Assembly (NCBI GenBank): GCA_014237145.1 | Contig: JAAXOC010000032.1 | Span: 1-64,000 of the forward strand | Source of the DNA: ANME-2 cluster archaeon | Lineage (GTDB): Archaea; Halobacteriota; Methanosarcinia; Methanosarcinales; Methanocomedenaceae | Direction: 5' to 3' | Length of the DNA stretch: 64,000 nt | Part shown: piece after piece, positions 17,780 to 26,220 of the stretch | How the letters are laid out: the number at the start of each line of letters is the position of its first letter | How positions within the stretch are numbered: position 1 is the stretch's first letter | Notes under the pieces: model-generated | The model's database searches: none | The model's input: only the letters and a program-made list of their open reading frames with translations | Told to the model about the DNA's origin: nothing | Position numbers and translations under genes: made by a program

Positions 17780-18262
17780 TCAGTCCTCCATAAAGATATG
17801 AGCAATTTTACGCTCCATCGTCCCCTCTAGAAGATCATCTGCAGGCTCTTTGGCAATGGCATGTACATAGAAAATATCATCAATTATATCAACGGTAACT
17901 GTACCTGGTGTGAGTGTTATCGAATTTGCAAGAGCGGTACGAGCGACCTCGCTTTTAAGTTTTGTTTTAAAAGAAATGATCTGCGGATCTATCGGCATAC
18001 TGGGGGAAAGTGCCCGTTTTGCTACATCAATATTTGCAAGTACTATCTGATATATGAGCCAGGGCAGGTAAGTAGTGAAACGTACGGTCTTTGTCAAGCG
18101 GTGATCCCCTGTATCCTGAAAAAGGAGGTCATGTGATGCAAAAGCAATTATGGCACAACAAATAATACCTGAACCAATGTGGAATAGATCAAAATGTGCT
18201 GAAAGTAAGACCCAGAAAGTGAATAAAATAATAAAAGTTGTAATAATGTCTTTAATATTCAT
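17780..18262 (-). CDS. mrpE: Na+/H+ antiporter subunit E
   Basis: The protein has 160 residues. Two or three N-terminal membrane segments are followed by a soluble domain. LPWLIYQIVLANIDVAKRAL and ARTALANSITLTPGTVTVDI are strong MnhE signatures. It is the first gene of the eleven-gene minus-strand operon. An AAAGGTG ribosome binding site lies at 18270-18276 and a TATA-like box 35-48 bp upstream of the start. MrpE is needed for assembly of Mrp antiporters. Confidence 0.93.
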   Translation of the reverse strand: MNIKDIITTFIILFTFWVLLSAHFDLFHIGSGIICCAIIAFASHDLLFQDTGDHRLTKTVRFTTYLPWLIYQIVLANIDVAKRALSPSMPIDPQIISFKTKLKSEVARTALANSITLTPGTVTVDIIDDIFYVHAIAKEPADDLLEGTMERKIAHIFMED

Positions 18263-18297
18263 GATGAATCACCTTTCTTCCTCTTTCCCAGCCTATA

Positions 18298-18310
18298 ATA
18301 TTTATAAATT
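18298..18310 (-). promoter_or_regulatory. Probable TATA box of the mrp operon
   Basis: The minus-strand AAATTTATAAATAT is centred about 42 bp upstream of the mrpE ATG. It is followed by a purine-rich ribosome binding site. This would give a short 5' leader. It is the only strong TATA-like box in the region. Confidence 0.5.
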
Positions 18311-18398
18311 TTGGTAAATATATGGACTATATAAATATGTGGTTAATATGTTTCGATGAAAATTAAAAAAAAGGTCAATGTCGAATTAATTTATACTA

Positions 18399-18538
18399 AG
18401 ATTGTCGGAAAAGCCTTGTTTTTCAATATTTCAGCTTTACGGTCTAAACTCGACATGGCGCTGCATGATGATTTAGTTGGAATAATAATTTTGAAAGTTT
18501 CAATTTAAGCGCTTTTTAGGTACTTTTTCGACAGTCTC
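18399..18538. mobile_element. MITE-like element, family A, copy 1
   Basis: This 140-bp element has no coding capacity. The ends read AGATTGTCGGAAAAG and CTTTTTCGACAGTCTC, imperfect inverted repeats of about 15 bp. The flanks carry ATACTA on both sides (18393-18398 and 18539-18544), a possible target duplication. A near-identical sequence in the opposite orientation is at 35543-35683, which proves it is a dispersed element. It sits just upstream of the mrp promoter. Confidence 0.85.
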
Positions 18539-18672
18539 ATACTAAAATTTATACTAACAATTATTTTTTATACTTATATTTATGTTATTTTTTATATTTG
18601 CTAAAAATATGACCGTTGCAATTCACATTATGGGATTTTTTACACACATTTCTAAGATTAAAATACACTTAT

Positions 18673-18820
18673 CAAGCTGTCCCAAAACAAATTCACATTA
18701 TACAATTCGGCTATATTTTATCATAATTGGGCAATCATTGATTATAATTCAATGTTATTATCCCAGATGAGATAGATTTCATTTGATTTGTACACACGCT
18801 TTTAGTTTTGGGACAGCCTG
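18673..18820. mobile_element. MITE-like element, family B
   Basis: This 148-bp AT-rich element has inverted ends CAAGCTGTCCCAAAAC and GTTTTGGGACAGCCTG (one mismatch). TTAT is present on both flanks (18669-18672 and 18821-18824) as a short target duplication. The GGCTGTCCCAAAA end resembles termini seen in some IS5-group elements (recollection, not checked). No other copy was seen in the window. It contains no open frame worth calling. Confidence 0.75.
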
Positions 18821-18990
18821 TTATACAGATTTGATTTCAAAATACTGACCAGATATGAACAGACATGAGGAATATAAAAATTCCCTGAAACCAAAGATTT
18901 AATAACCCTGAACTCTTACGATATTGCAATATTCCTCTTCTAATAAACGAAAGGAACTGCAATTAATACAAGATTACAAAGGAAGGTATT

Positions 18991-19713
18991 ATGATGGTAA
19001 AATTAAAAAAAGCATCAACAAAAGAGACAGAACCTGAGCGGGTTGCCGCTTTGGAAGTACGCATCTCAAATATCTATACGCAGTATCGGCAGCTTCTACC
19101 GACTGATTATAAATGGGAGGATGAGCACTCCCGCTGGAATGAACTTGTCTACTGCATATTTGCAGAACTTACACAACATTCATATTTAGATGCGCGTTCT
19201 CTGTCAGACAATATTTCAGAATTGAACCTACTGGATATCGAGGACCTGGCAAATGTTAAAATAATGGATAACGGTATGGCCGATCCTGACAATAAGCGCA
19301 TAATGACTATCACTGATATTCTTCATTTAAATGATGTTAGTGAGGCTGACATTAATAAGACCTTATCGGCAATATGCAAGGTAGCCCAGGCTAATATGGA
19401 AAATTATGATGGAAAGATACAGAAGTTCCTTCGCAAATACGGTCAGGAAATAGTTGATGAGTTCGACTCGCATGTCTCGTTCAGTGAAGTAGATAAGGGT
19501 ACACAGTCACGTATTCTGGTTAAATGGATCCAGAATACACTTGCAATGCCTCTGGCATTCTCAAATATCTATACAGCCAAGTTCTGTGAGATCGAAGGTG
19601 TTACTTATCATGAACTGGCAGAAGCTGCTGACAACCTCGGGCTCAATGGTGCGGTACTGGATGACCTTCTTGAGGTTTTTATCGTAGATATTCAAAACCA
19701 GGTAAAAAAATAG
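18991..19713 (+). CDS. Unrecognised helical protein
   Basis: The protein has 240 residues. Apart from a basic N-terminus (KLKKASTKETEPERV), it is helical, with segments such as NIYTQYRQLLPTDYKWEDEH and KIQKFLRKYGQEIVDEFDSH. The spacing of helices and a possible hairpin (ITDILHLNDVSEADINKTL) loosely resemble HhH-GPD glycosylases, but no catalytic Asp/Lys signature is seen, so no function is assigned. A purine-rich AAAGGAAGG lies 7-15 bp before the ATG at 18991. It is monocistronic and followed by a clear terminator-like hairpin. Two MITE-like elements occupy its upstream region. Confidence 0.75.
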   Translation: MMVKLKKASTKETEPERVAALEVRISNIYTQYRQLLPTDYKWEDEHSRWNELVYCIFAELTQHSYLDARSLSDNISELNLLDIEDLANVKIMDNGMADPDNKRIMTITDILHLNDVSEADINKTLSAICKVAQANMENYDGKIQKFLRKYGQEIVDEFDSHVSFSEVDKGTQSRILVKWIQNTLAMPLAFSNIYTAKFCEIEGVTYHELAEAADNLGLNGAVLDDLLEVFIVDIQNQVKK

Positions 19714-19749
19714 CTTTTTTTAAGTAAGTGCACTTTTTAAAAAAAATTC

Positions 19750-19797
19750 GAGGTTAACAGAGTTCTAAATTCTCTGTAAACCTCTGTGGTTTTTTTA
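19750..19797 (+). terminator. Hairpin followed by T run
   Basis: The stem GAGGTTAACAGAG (19750-19762) pairs with CTCTGTAAACCTC (19772-19784) with one mismatch and a 9-nt loop. TGTGG and seven T follow. It lies 37 bp downstream of the plus-strand gene ending at 19713. Confidence 0.75.
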
Positions 19798-19886
19798 TAG
19801 TATATCAAGTATAACTTGATGTACTCAAGAAAATCCGAGCGCTAGCGAGGATTTTGTTTTTGTATACTTGGCTGGATATCTATGAC

Positions 19887-20819
19887 TCAAGCTACTTTTC
19901 TTACTGCAAATACAGAACTATCAACCTTCCGGGCGATGGATTCCGGTGCGGTTTTATGCATAAGTCGTTTAATCAGGTTCTCTCTATTCGACCCTAACAT
20001 CAGAAGGTCGATCTGCTGCTGTTTGGAAAATTTCGCTAACTCATCATCCCTTTTACCAATCAGCACCTTTGTTTCAACTTCTACTCCTCTATCATGCGCA
20101 ACATCTGCTACTGCATCTACCATAGCCTGACCCCTTCTTATTCCGCTCTCTTTCATTTTAGTGAGTAGTGTTTCTGATGTCTTTACAGTATCACCAAGTT
20201 GTCTGCGTGGCATTCCCGGTGTCGGTGAAGAAGACACTTCAGATAGATAAACAGGCCGCTCTTTGACCAAGCCCTCTTCAAGGTCTACTACCTTAACAGC
20301 TGTGAGTTTTGCGTTATAACTTTCAGCAAATTCAGTAGTATAATCAGAGATGTCGAACGGGCTATCTGCAGAAACAAGGATATTCTGGAAATCGTTTGCA
20401 TCATGTTGCGGGTCTTTGACTAAAAGCAGGTTGTGCTTTGAATATTTGAACAATTCTGATGCACGATCACTTAACCCTACTCTTCTTGCACTATCAAGTG
20501 CACTTGATACAACCACGTTCGGGTGAATGTGACCTGCAACTTTCAGGATATCCTTTGACTGATCTACAACAGCTTTACTACTTTTTTCATCGCAGATTTC
20601 GACGCCCCTGTCTGCCGCAAGGTCACTGATCCTTTCAAGTTTGCGTCCGAATAACATCTTCGCTTTTTCGCTTTTCCTGTAGGAATCAAATCTACGCGTA
20701 TCTCTTATCTCAGTCGCTACAATCACCGCATCAAGATGGCTGGCCATACTAACAGCTCGCATGGCTGTAACATCTGAATCCGGTGAACTGTCAACCAATA
20801 GCTGAATTTTTTTTACCAT
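19887..20819 (-). CDS. Tandem universal stress protein, degenerate ATP motif
   Basis: The protein has 310 residues and two UspA-like alpha/beta domains (about 1-140 and 145-310). Each ends with a hydrophobic strand (KHNLLLVKD; SSVFAVRKV). In the second domain the usual ATP loop Gx2Gx9G(S/T) is replaced by LGSNRENLIKRLMHKTAPES, so nucleotide binding is doubtful there. It is paired with the similar gene upstream (20896-21822), 76 bp away. Both contain a long insertion around PGMPRRQLGD (or MPHRALGE), showing that they are duplicates. The role is unknown beyond the family association with stress and energy state. Confidence 0.85.
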   Translation of the reverse strand: MVKKIQLLVDSSPDSDVTAMRAVSMASHLDAVIVATEIRDTRRFDSYRKSEKAKMLFGRKLERISDLAADRGVEICDEKSSKAVVDQSKDILKVAGHIHPNVVVSSALDSARRVGLSDRASELFKYSKHNLLLVKDPQHDANDFQNILVSADSPFDISDYTTEFAESYNAKLTAVKVVDLEEGLVKERPVYLSEVSSSPTPGMPRRQLGDTVKTSETLLTKMKESGIRRGQAMVDAVADVAHDRGVEVETKVLIGKRDDELAKFSKQQQIDLLMLGSNRENLIKRLMHKTAPESIARKVDSSVFAVRKVA

Positions 20820-20895
20820 TTTAGTTCATCCTTCTTTGAGTTTTATCTGCTTGCTATATAAATCAATCGTCTTTTTCATACTCAATTGAGCTTAA

Positions 20896-21822
20896 TTATG
20901 ATGCTCTATTTACTATCATTACGGAACATGAAGCATTTCTGGCAACTTTTTCAGGGATACTTCCCAATAAAAGTTGCGATACTTTACTTCTTGATGTGTG
21001 TTCCATGACTATCAGATCAAAATCCCCTTCTTCTGCATACTTAATGATCTCTTCAGCAGGTTTGCCCTTAAGAATTACTGAATTTACATCAACACCTGCA
21101 TCCTTTGCTATCCTTGCCACAGTATCTATAACTCTATATCCTTCATTTGTCTGATCTGTGTTCAGTTTATCAAGCAACGTTGGTGAAATTGGAACTTTTT
21201 CACCAAGTGCCCTGTGAGGCATGCGGGCAATATTGCAATTCGAAGCCTCCTGTAGATATACAATCCTGTCTCTGATCATTGCCTGCTCCACATCAACAAC
21301 GTAGCATGCTGTGAGTTCTGCGCTATATCGCTTAGCCATGTTTGCTGCAAATAATGGTGCCCGTTCCAGTTTTATATCATTGGTAAGTACAAGTATTTTG
21401 GTAAAATCTCCAATTGCCGGATCACTTCTAACCAGCAAGAGGTTGCATTTGGCTTTTCGAATTAATTTCCCAGGCACACTACCTTGAGGACTGTTCTCTC
21501 CGGCACCTATGATTAAAAGGTCTGCCTGGTTGAACTTTGTTTCTTTTAAGATATCATTTGTAGGACCCCCAACCAGAACCGTTGATGTGATTAAATTGAT
21601 CTTCATGTTTGAAGCTGTCTCTTTTATGGTTATAAGTTGTTTCTTACCTGTCCTGACCATAGCTTTGATAACATTCGGGGTCTTATGCATATGAGTATTC
21701 ACTACATATAGTGAAGAAAGCTCGGCGTTAAGTTCTTTTGCCATTTTTACAGCTTGATCTGCAGCATTTTTAGAGTTTGCAGATCTATCAACCACCAGTT
21801 GAATTCGTTTTGCTATATCCAT
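20896..21822 (-). CDS. Tandem universal stress protein
   Basis: The protein has 308 residues with two Usp domains. The first has GAGENSPQGSVPGKLIRKAK, a partial ATP-loop pattern. The second has HTSRSKVSQLLLGSIPEKVA, in which the first glycine of Gx2Gx9GS is missing. The ends of each domain (KCNLLLVRS; SCSVMIVNR) are typical. The insertion NIARMPHRALGEKVPISPTL links it to the downstream neighbour, its closest paralogue here. Together with the pair at 31.3-33.1 kb, it brackets the rnf unit. Confidence 0.87.
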   Translation of the reverse strand: MDIAKRIQLVVDRSANSKNAADQAVKMAKELNAELSSLYVVNTHMHKTPNVIKAMVRTGKKQLITIKETASNMKINLITSTVLVGGPTNDILKETKFNQADLLIIGAGENSPQGSVPGKLIRKAKCNLLLVRSDPAIGDFTKILVLTNDIKLERAPLFAANMAKRYSAELTACYVVDVEQAMIRDRIVYLQEASNCNIARMPHRALGEKVPISPTLLDKLNTDQTNEGYRVIDTVARIAKDAGVDVNSVILKGKPAEEIIKYAEEGDFDLIVMEHTSRSKVSQLLLGSIPEKVARNASCSVMIVNRAS

Positions 21823-22140
21823 TGTTATAGCCCCTTTGAAAGTACATTATTTATCATGTCATATATCCTATTTAATGGGATAGATAAATATATGATTGTC
21901 AATCTAGATTGCTTTTTGTGATTATATTTTAAAATCTGGTATAGTATATGTAAATATCTAAGGTTACATCATTATTTGATAAAATACTTCATAATCTGCA
22001 GAAATTGTTCATTCAATCGAATATTCATTCAACTCATTATATTTTTAATCACAAATCCCCACAAGATATTTATATATAAGGAAACAATGGAAATACAATA
22101 TTATTATTAATTATAGTTTGTTAAGGCACAATAGTTTGTT
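21823..22140. promoter_or_regulatory. Divergent intergenic region between Usp gene and 488-aa gene
   Basis: This is 318 bp of AT-rich sequence. It includes a strong TATA-like box ATTTATATAT at 22068-22077, about 65 bp before the plus-strand start. An exact-looking 18-bp tandem duplication (22113-22130 and 22131-22148, core ATAGTTTGTTA) overlaps the start codon of the plus-strand gene. Nothing else was recognised. Confidence 0.45.
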
Positions 22141-23607
22141 ATGGTACAGAGAAAACATATTGCATTAGAACCTGAACATGTAAGTAAATTGCAGCCCTTG
22201 ATCGATAAACATCATGGCAATCTTAGTGCAGCAATTCGTGAAGCTGTTGACTTAACAGCAATTGCACTTCAATATTATGATACGATGGAAGATGCAAAAT
22301 CATTAATAACCAATTTAAAAGAGATTGGAGAAGATCAGGTCATCATCCAGGCCCCTGTATTCCACTGGTTGCTGAAAAAAGATAAGGGCTTGATCATTGA
22401 TAAACAAACACTTGACTACATGATCGATCCTTTCAGTATTACTACTATCCCAGAACTGCAGGATTATACAAATAATATGTGCAGGGATTTCGGATGGCAT
22501 GTTGATGTGATGATCGATTCTGATGATAATGATAATCCTACATATGCCACTATTACATTGAACAGCAACTACAAAGAAAGGATTTATTTTTTAGGGATCA
22601 TATTGAGTAAATACCTGGCAATATACAAGAACCTGGGTATTATTTCAGTCCACCCACAACTGGATGAGATCGAGATAGAACTACAAGAAAAGAAATCTAA
22701 TGATGAAGCTTTGCAGAATCTTGTAGATAACCTTGGATACATGGTAAATATAGAAAAAGAACTAACAGCTCATCCGAATTTCTGGCATTGCCTCATTAAT
22801 GAGCACAGTGCCTCCAGCTATAACCTGGTTACTATTCACCGAAATTTTTATGAAGATCTGTTGATCGGTAAGATACCAAAAGCTATACTGACAATTGAAA
22901 GTGAGAATATACGTCCGCTGGAAGAAATGCCATTCGCTGCGTTTTTACATACAATTAAGACTGTTGCTGAGACATCACGAATGGTCGATAAGATATATAT
23001 TGAAGGAAATGATCTTAAAATCAGGCACGGATTCAGGAATATGAAAGCTGTGAGGAATATTAAGGATATTTTCCTCAGTATTCTTGAAAAAAGCGGTTAT
23101 AATTATGATTCAGAGATCACCAGTTCATATATATATCTGACACATCATCCGGAAATTGACAACAAGATCAGTGAGTTGTTCGTAAAATTATCCGAAAATA
23201 TAGATGAAGTACCAAAGATAATATCGGAGTTTGTGAATTTCGTCAAAACTCTTGAAAAAATTGATTTCCTGGAACAACTGCAGGTCTTTGGACGAAGGTT
23301 AGGAAGACAGATCATAATCTATCATGAAAAGAAATACGGATCAAGGCATTGGGACCTGACTACTTTTGCAAACGCCTTTAAAGTGGTTGATACGCAGATA
23401 AAGTCTCAATGGGAGATACGTACAAACTCAATGGAGTACACAGTACATGAATGTTCTTATGCAGACGATTTCAATAAATGCCATATGCACAGGGAGATAT
23501 TCAAAGGAGCAATTGAATATGCATTTGGGACACTGGCCGAAGTTGAAATAATCAAACTACTCGGTCATGGTGATGACTACTGCGATGTATATATTACTGT
23601 GAAATAA
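22141..23607 (+). CDS. Unrecognised 488-aa protein, RHH-like N-terminus and Cys/His C-terminus
   Basis: The N-terminal 45 residues (RKHIALEPEHVSKLQPLIDK, then NLSAAIREAVDL) look like a ribbon-helix-helix. The middle consists of alpha/beta segments without known motifs. The final part contains EYTVHECSYADDFNKCHMHR and a short LGHGDDYCDVYI ending, similar in style to V4R or other ligand-sensing domains that use Cys/His (impression only). A DNA-binding sensor regulator is a reasonable reading. It converges on rnfB, 30 bp apart. There is no strong ribosome binding site; the start codon lies in an 18-bp duplicated sequence. Confidence 0.7.
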   Translation: MVQRKHIALEPEHVSKLQPLIDKHHGNLSAAIREAVDLTAIALQYYDTMEDAKSLITNLKEIGEDQVIIQAPVFHWLLKKDKGLIIDKQTLDYMIDPFSITTIPELQDYTNNMCRDFGWHVDVMIDSDDNDNPTYATITLNSNYKERIYFLGIILSKYLAIYKNLGIISVHPQLDEIEIELQEKKSNDEALQNLVDNLGYMVNIEKELTAHPNFWHCLINEHSASSYNLVTIHRNFYEDLLIGKIPKAILTIESENIRPLEEMPFAAFLHTIKTVAETSRMVDKIYIEGNDLKIRHGFRNMKAVRNIKDIFLSILEKSGYNYDSEITSSYIYLTHHPEIDNKISELFVKLSENIDEVPKIISEFVNFVKTLEKIDFLEQLQVFGRRLGRQIIIYHEKKYGSRHWDLTTFANAFKVVDTQIKSQWEIRTNSMEYTVHECSYADDFNKCHMHREIFKGAIEYAFGTLAEVEIIKLLGHGDDYCDVYITVK

Positions 23608-23637
23608 TCTGTATTAAACCAGTAGCAATCCGGACTA

Positions 23638-24462
23638 TTATACTGCTACCGCTTCTATAACGTATTCCGTCATCTGAATCGACTTTTGTGGGCAGTTCTC
23701 AATACACTGTCCGCAGTTGGTACATTTCTCCTGATCGATCTCAGCCAGGAAATTAGTTACTGTAATAGCATCAGCCGGGCAGTTCTTTACGCATATCTTG
23801 CATCCTATACAGCCAAACTCACACACTGACTTTACAACTTTACCTTTATCATATGACCTGCAGAGTACATGCACTTGTTCAGTATCGTTTGCCATAACAA
23901 GTATATCATTCGGACATGCTTCAACACATATCCCGCAACTCTTACACAGATTTTTAATAACATGCGGTAACCGATCATCCGCCATCTCCAGTGCATTAAA
24001 CGGACATGCACGCACACATGTTCCCCGGCCTATGCATCCGTAACTGCATCCTTTCTCACTATCTGAAAGCATCATAACCGCTTTACAGTCTTCAATACCA
24101 TCATAATCGATCTTATCTGTGCAGTGTATACCTCCATTGCACCTGACAAATGGATAGATACTTTCGGCCTCTTTTACTTCCTGGCCCAGCAGCCCGCCGA
24201 TGACTTTCGCTACGTCAAATCCTCCTACGGGACAGCCATCAATCGGTGCCACCTGGTCCACTACTTTTTCAGCAAAATCAGCACACCCTGCATATCCGCA
24301 TGCTCCACAGTTAGCACCCGGCAGTGCTTCATTGACTTCTTCCACAAGAGGATTGACCTCAACTGCAAATTTTTCAGAGGCCCATATCAGTATAATACCG
24401 ACTAAGAACCCTATACCTCCGATTACAACTGCAGATCCAGCGATAATAGCTACCGGATTCAT
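23638..24462 (-). CDS. rnfB: Rnf complex iron-sulfur subunit B
   Basis: The protein has 274 residues. An N-terminal membrane anchor (about 5-28) is followed by the Fes-type cluster motif GANCGACGYAGCADF with a later DGCPVGG. Then come four ferredoxin-like cysteine groups: GCIGRGTCVRACP, CKSCGICVEACP, CIGCKICVKNCP and CTNCGQCIENCP. It is predicted to accept electrons from ferredoxin and pass them into the complex. It is the last gene of the operon and overlaps rnfA by 4 bp. The order C-D-G-E-A-B is that of Methanosarcina acetivorans. Confidence 0.95.
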   Translation of the reverse strand: MNPVAIIAGSAVVIGGIGFLVGIILIWASEKFAVEVNPLVEEVNEALPGANCGACGYAGCADFAEKVVDQVAPIDGCPVGGFDVAKVIGGLLGQEVKEAESIYPFVRCNGGIHCTDKIDYDGIEDCKAVMMLSDSEKGCSYGCIGRGTCVRACPFNALEMADDRLPHVIKNLCKSCGICVEACPNDILVMANDTEQVHVLCRSYDKGKVVKSVCEFGCIGCKICVKNCPADAITVTNFLAEIDQEKCTNCGQCIENCPQKSIQMTEYVIEAVAV

Positions 24463-25043
24463 GTTGGTATCACTCCGAAGTAGCTGACAAATGCCATTGA
24501 AAGCAATGTAGTAATAAAGAATGCGTGTGGCAGTCCTTCAATAGCTTCCGGAACCTTCAACGAATTGGCCTTCTCACGGATAGCGGACATAAACAACATC
24601 ACCATAGAATATCCCAGACCGGCTGAAATACCATAGAAAAGACTCTGGACAAAGTTGTAATCAAGCCTTGCATTAAGTATCACAACACCAAGAATGGCAC
24701 AGTTGGTGGTTATCAAAGGTAGGAATATACCCAGCGACCGGTACAAAGGAGGACTGAATTTACGAATAATGAACTCAACAAGCTGCACAAGAAAAGCTAT
24801 CACAATAATAAAACTGATTGTTGTTAAGAAGGTCAGCCCAAAGGGTAAAAGGAGATAAGTATATATCAAAAATGAAGCTACCGATGCCATTATCATGACA
24901 AATAATACCGCAGCCGACATGCCTGCAGCACTCTTAGTCTCCTTTGATACACCCACAAATGAACACAGCCCTAGGAACTGGACAAGCAGGAAGTTTTTTA
25001 CAAATATCCCGTTAATTGCAATTGAAAATAAACTATCTTCCAT
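24459..25043 (-). CDS. rnfA: Rnf complex membrane subunit A
   Basis: The protein has 194 residues and six membrane segments. FVKNFLLVQFLGLCSFVGVS carries the conserved Cys that, with the matching Cys of RnfE, is proposed to hold a membrane-embedded iron-sulfur site. FLPLITTNCAILGVVILNAR is the second conserved Cys motif. It is homologous to NqrE. It abuts rnfE and overlaps rnfB by 4 bp. Confidence 0.95.
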   Translation of the reverse strand: MEDSLFSIAINGIFVKNFLLVQFLGLCSFVGVSKETKSAAGMSAAVLFVMIMASVASFLIYTYLLLPFGLTFLTTISFIIVIAFLVQLVEFIIRKFSPPLYRSLGIFLPLITTNCAILGVVILNARLDYNFVQSLFYGISAGLGYSMVMLFMSAIREKANSLKVPEAIEGLPHAFFITTLLSMAFVSYFGVIPT

Positions 25044-25667
25044 TTACTGTCCCCCTTTTCTTGCTTTTCTGATGCGGTTATAATTTACCATTGCCATTAA
25101 TACACCAATAGTCATGAACGCCCCTCCCGGCAGTATCATAAACGTAGAAGGTGTTATGGGTATACTGATCAATTTAAATCCAAAGGGTACAATTGCTCCT
25201 GTTCCTAACAGCTCCCTGATAGCTCCGATGAGCACCAATACGAGAAGGAAACCGGTACCAATGCCCAATGCATCAATAATAGAAAATTTAACAGTGTTCT
25301 TGCTGGCATAGGCTTCGGCCCGTCCGATAATAATACAGTTAACTACAATCAACGGGATGAATATTCCCAGAGACTTATACAGCGGTGGTGTGTACGCTTC
25401 CATTAACATATCAATCATGGTAACAAAAGTACAAATTATAATAATGAACATCGGAATACGGGTGATCGGTGGTATTTGTTTTCTCAGTGCAGACACTATA
25501 ACATTTGATCCTAACAGGACAAACAAAGCCGCTCCCGCCATACCTATAGCATTCTCTACGGATGTGGTGACCGCAAGTACAGGACACAGTCCAAGTACGA
25601 GACTGAAAATAGGGTTATCTTTTACAATTCCTCTAAAATACTCACCTGAAATTGTCATATCTGCCAT
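25044..25667 (-). CDS. rnfE: Rnf complex membrane subunit E
   Basis: The protein has 207 residues and six membrane segments. NPIFSLVLGLCPVLAVTTSV and FIPLIVVNCIIIGRAEAYAS hold the two conserved cysteines, symmetrical to those in RnfA. It is homologous to NqrD. The GGAFMTIGVLMAMVNYNR C-terminal region is typical. It directly precedes rnfA. Confidence 0.95.
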   Translation of the reverse strand: MADMTISGEYFRGIVKDNPIFSLVLGLCPVLAVTTSVENAIGMAGAALFVLLGSNVIVSALRKQIPPITRIPMFIIIICTFVTMIDMLMEAYTPPLYKSLGIFIPLIVVNCIIIGRAEAYASKNTVKFSIIDALGIGTGFLLVLVLIGAIRELLGTGAIVPFGFKLISIPITPSTFMILPGGAFMTIGVLMAMVNYNRIRKARKGGQ

Positions 25668-25689
25668 AATATATCCCTCTCAATAATCA

Positions 25690-26220
25690 TTAATTTGCTT
25701 TAATCTCACCAATTTTTACATGTATTCCGTCTATCACTGCCTGTGAAGAGACTGTAGCACCTGTGATTGCATCTATTGCACCGTCATTTTTAGAAAGCAT
25801 CAGGTCACTTACTGCAACTCCCTTGAACTGATCGGTAAAGAACGATTCAGTGATCTTTGCACCCAGACCCGGAGTTTCGGCATGTGTCATGATCTTTACT
25901 CCGGTTACCGTATATTCAGTATCAACTCCACCCGCTAATGTGATCGTGCCCTGCGAACCTGGTTGATCATGGAAAAAACAATATCCGACAAGATTATTGC
26001 TTGCATCGAATGCCTGGTAAAATAATGTTTCTTCACCTGATTTAACAGCTTCAAAATGGTCGGCTACAGGAAGCACATCTACCAGGGCAAGCTGTCTTTG
26101 CTCCTCCTGGTATATTTTTAATTGCGCCTGTGTGGGTATATACAGACCCCCTAATATTACAGCAGCAATTACTGACATTGCTACCATTTTCACCATAACC
26201 ATGATATATTCTTTTTTCAT
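25690..26220 (-). CDS. rnfG: Rnf complex FMN-carrying subunit G
   Basis: The protein has 176 residues with one N-terminal membrane segment (about 8-28) and an extracytoplasmic FMN-binding domain. The flavinylation motif is TGATVS at 153-158, with Thr156 as the expected phosphoester-linked FMN site. The conserved MTHAETPGLGAKI region is also present. Flavin attachment would need ApbE, which is encoded at 33.2 kb. The start overlaps the rnfD stop by 4 bp. Confidence 0.95.
   Translation of the reverse strand: MKKEYIMVMVKMVAMSVIAAVILGGLYIPTQAQLKIYQEEQRQLALVDVLPVADHFEAVKSGEETLFYQAFDASNNLVGYCFFHDQPGSQGTITLAGGVDTEYTVTGVKIMTHAETPGLGAKITESFFTDQFKGVAVSDLMLSKNDGAIDAITGATVSSQAVIDGIHVKIGEIKAN

Noticed and set aside
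19800-19825. Second terminator hairpin (ATCAAGTATAACTTGAT)
   Set aside because: The palindrome is short and A/T-rich with no T run directly after it; not strong enough to list as a terminator.
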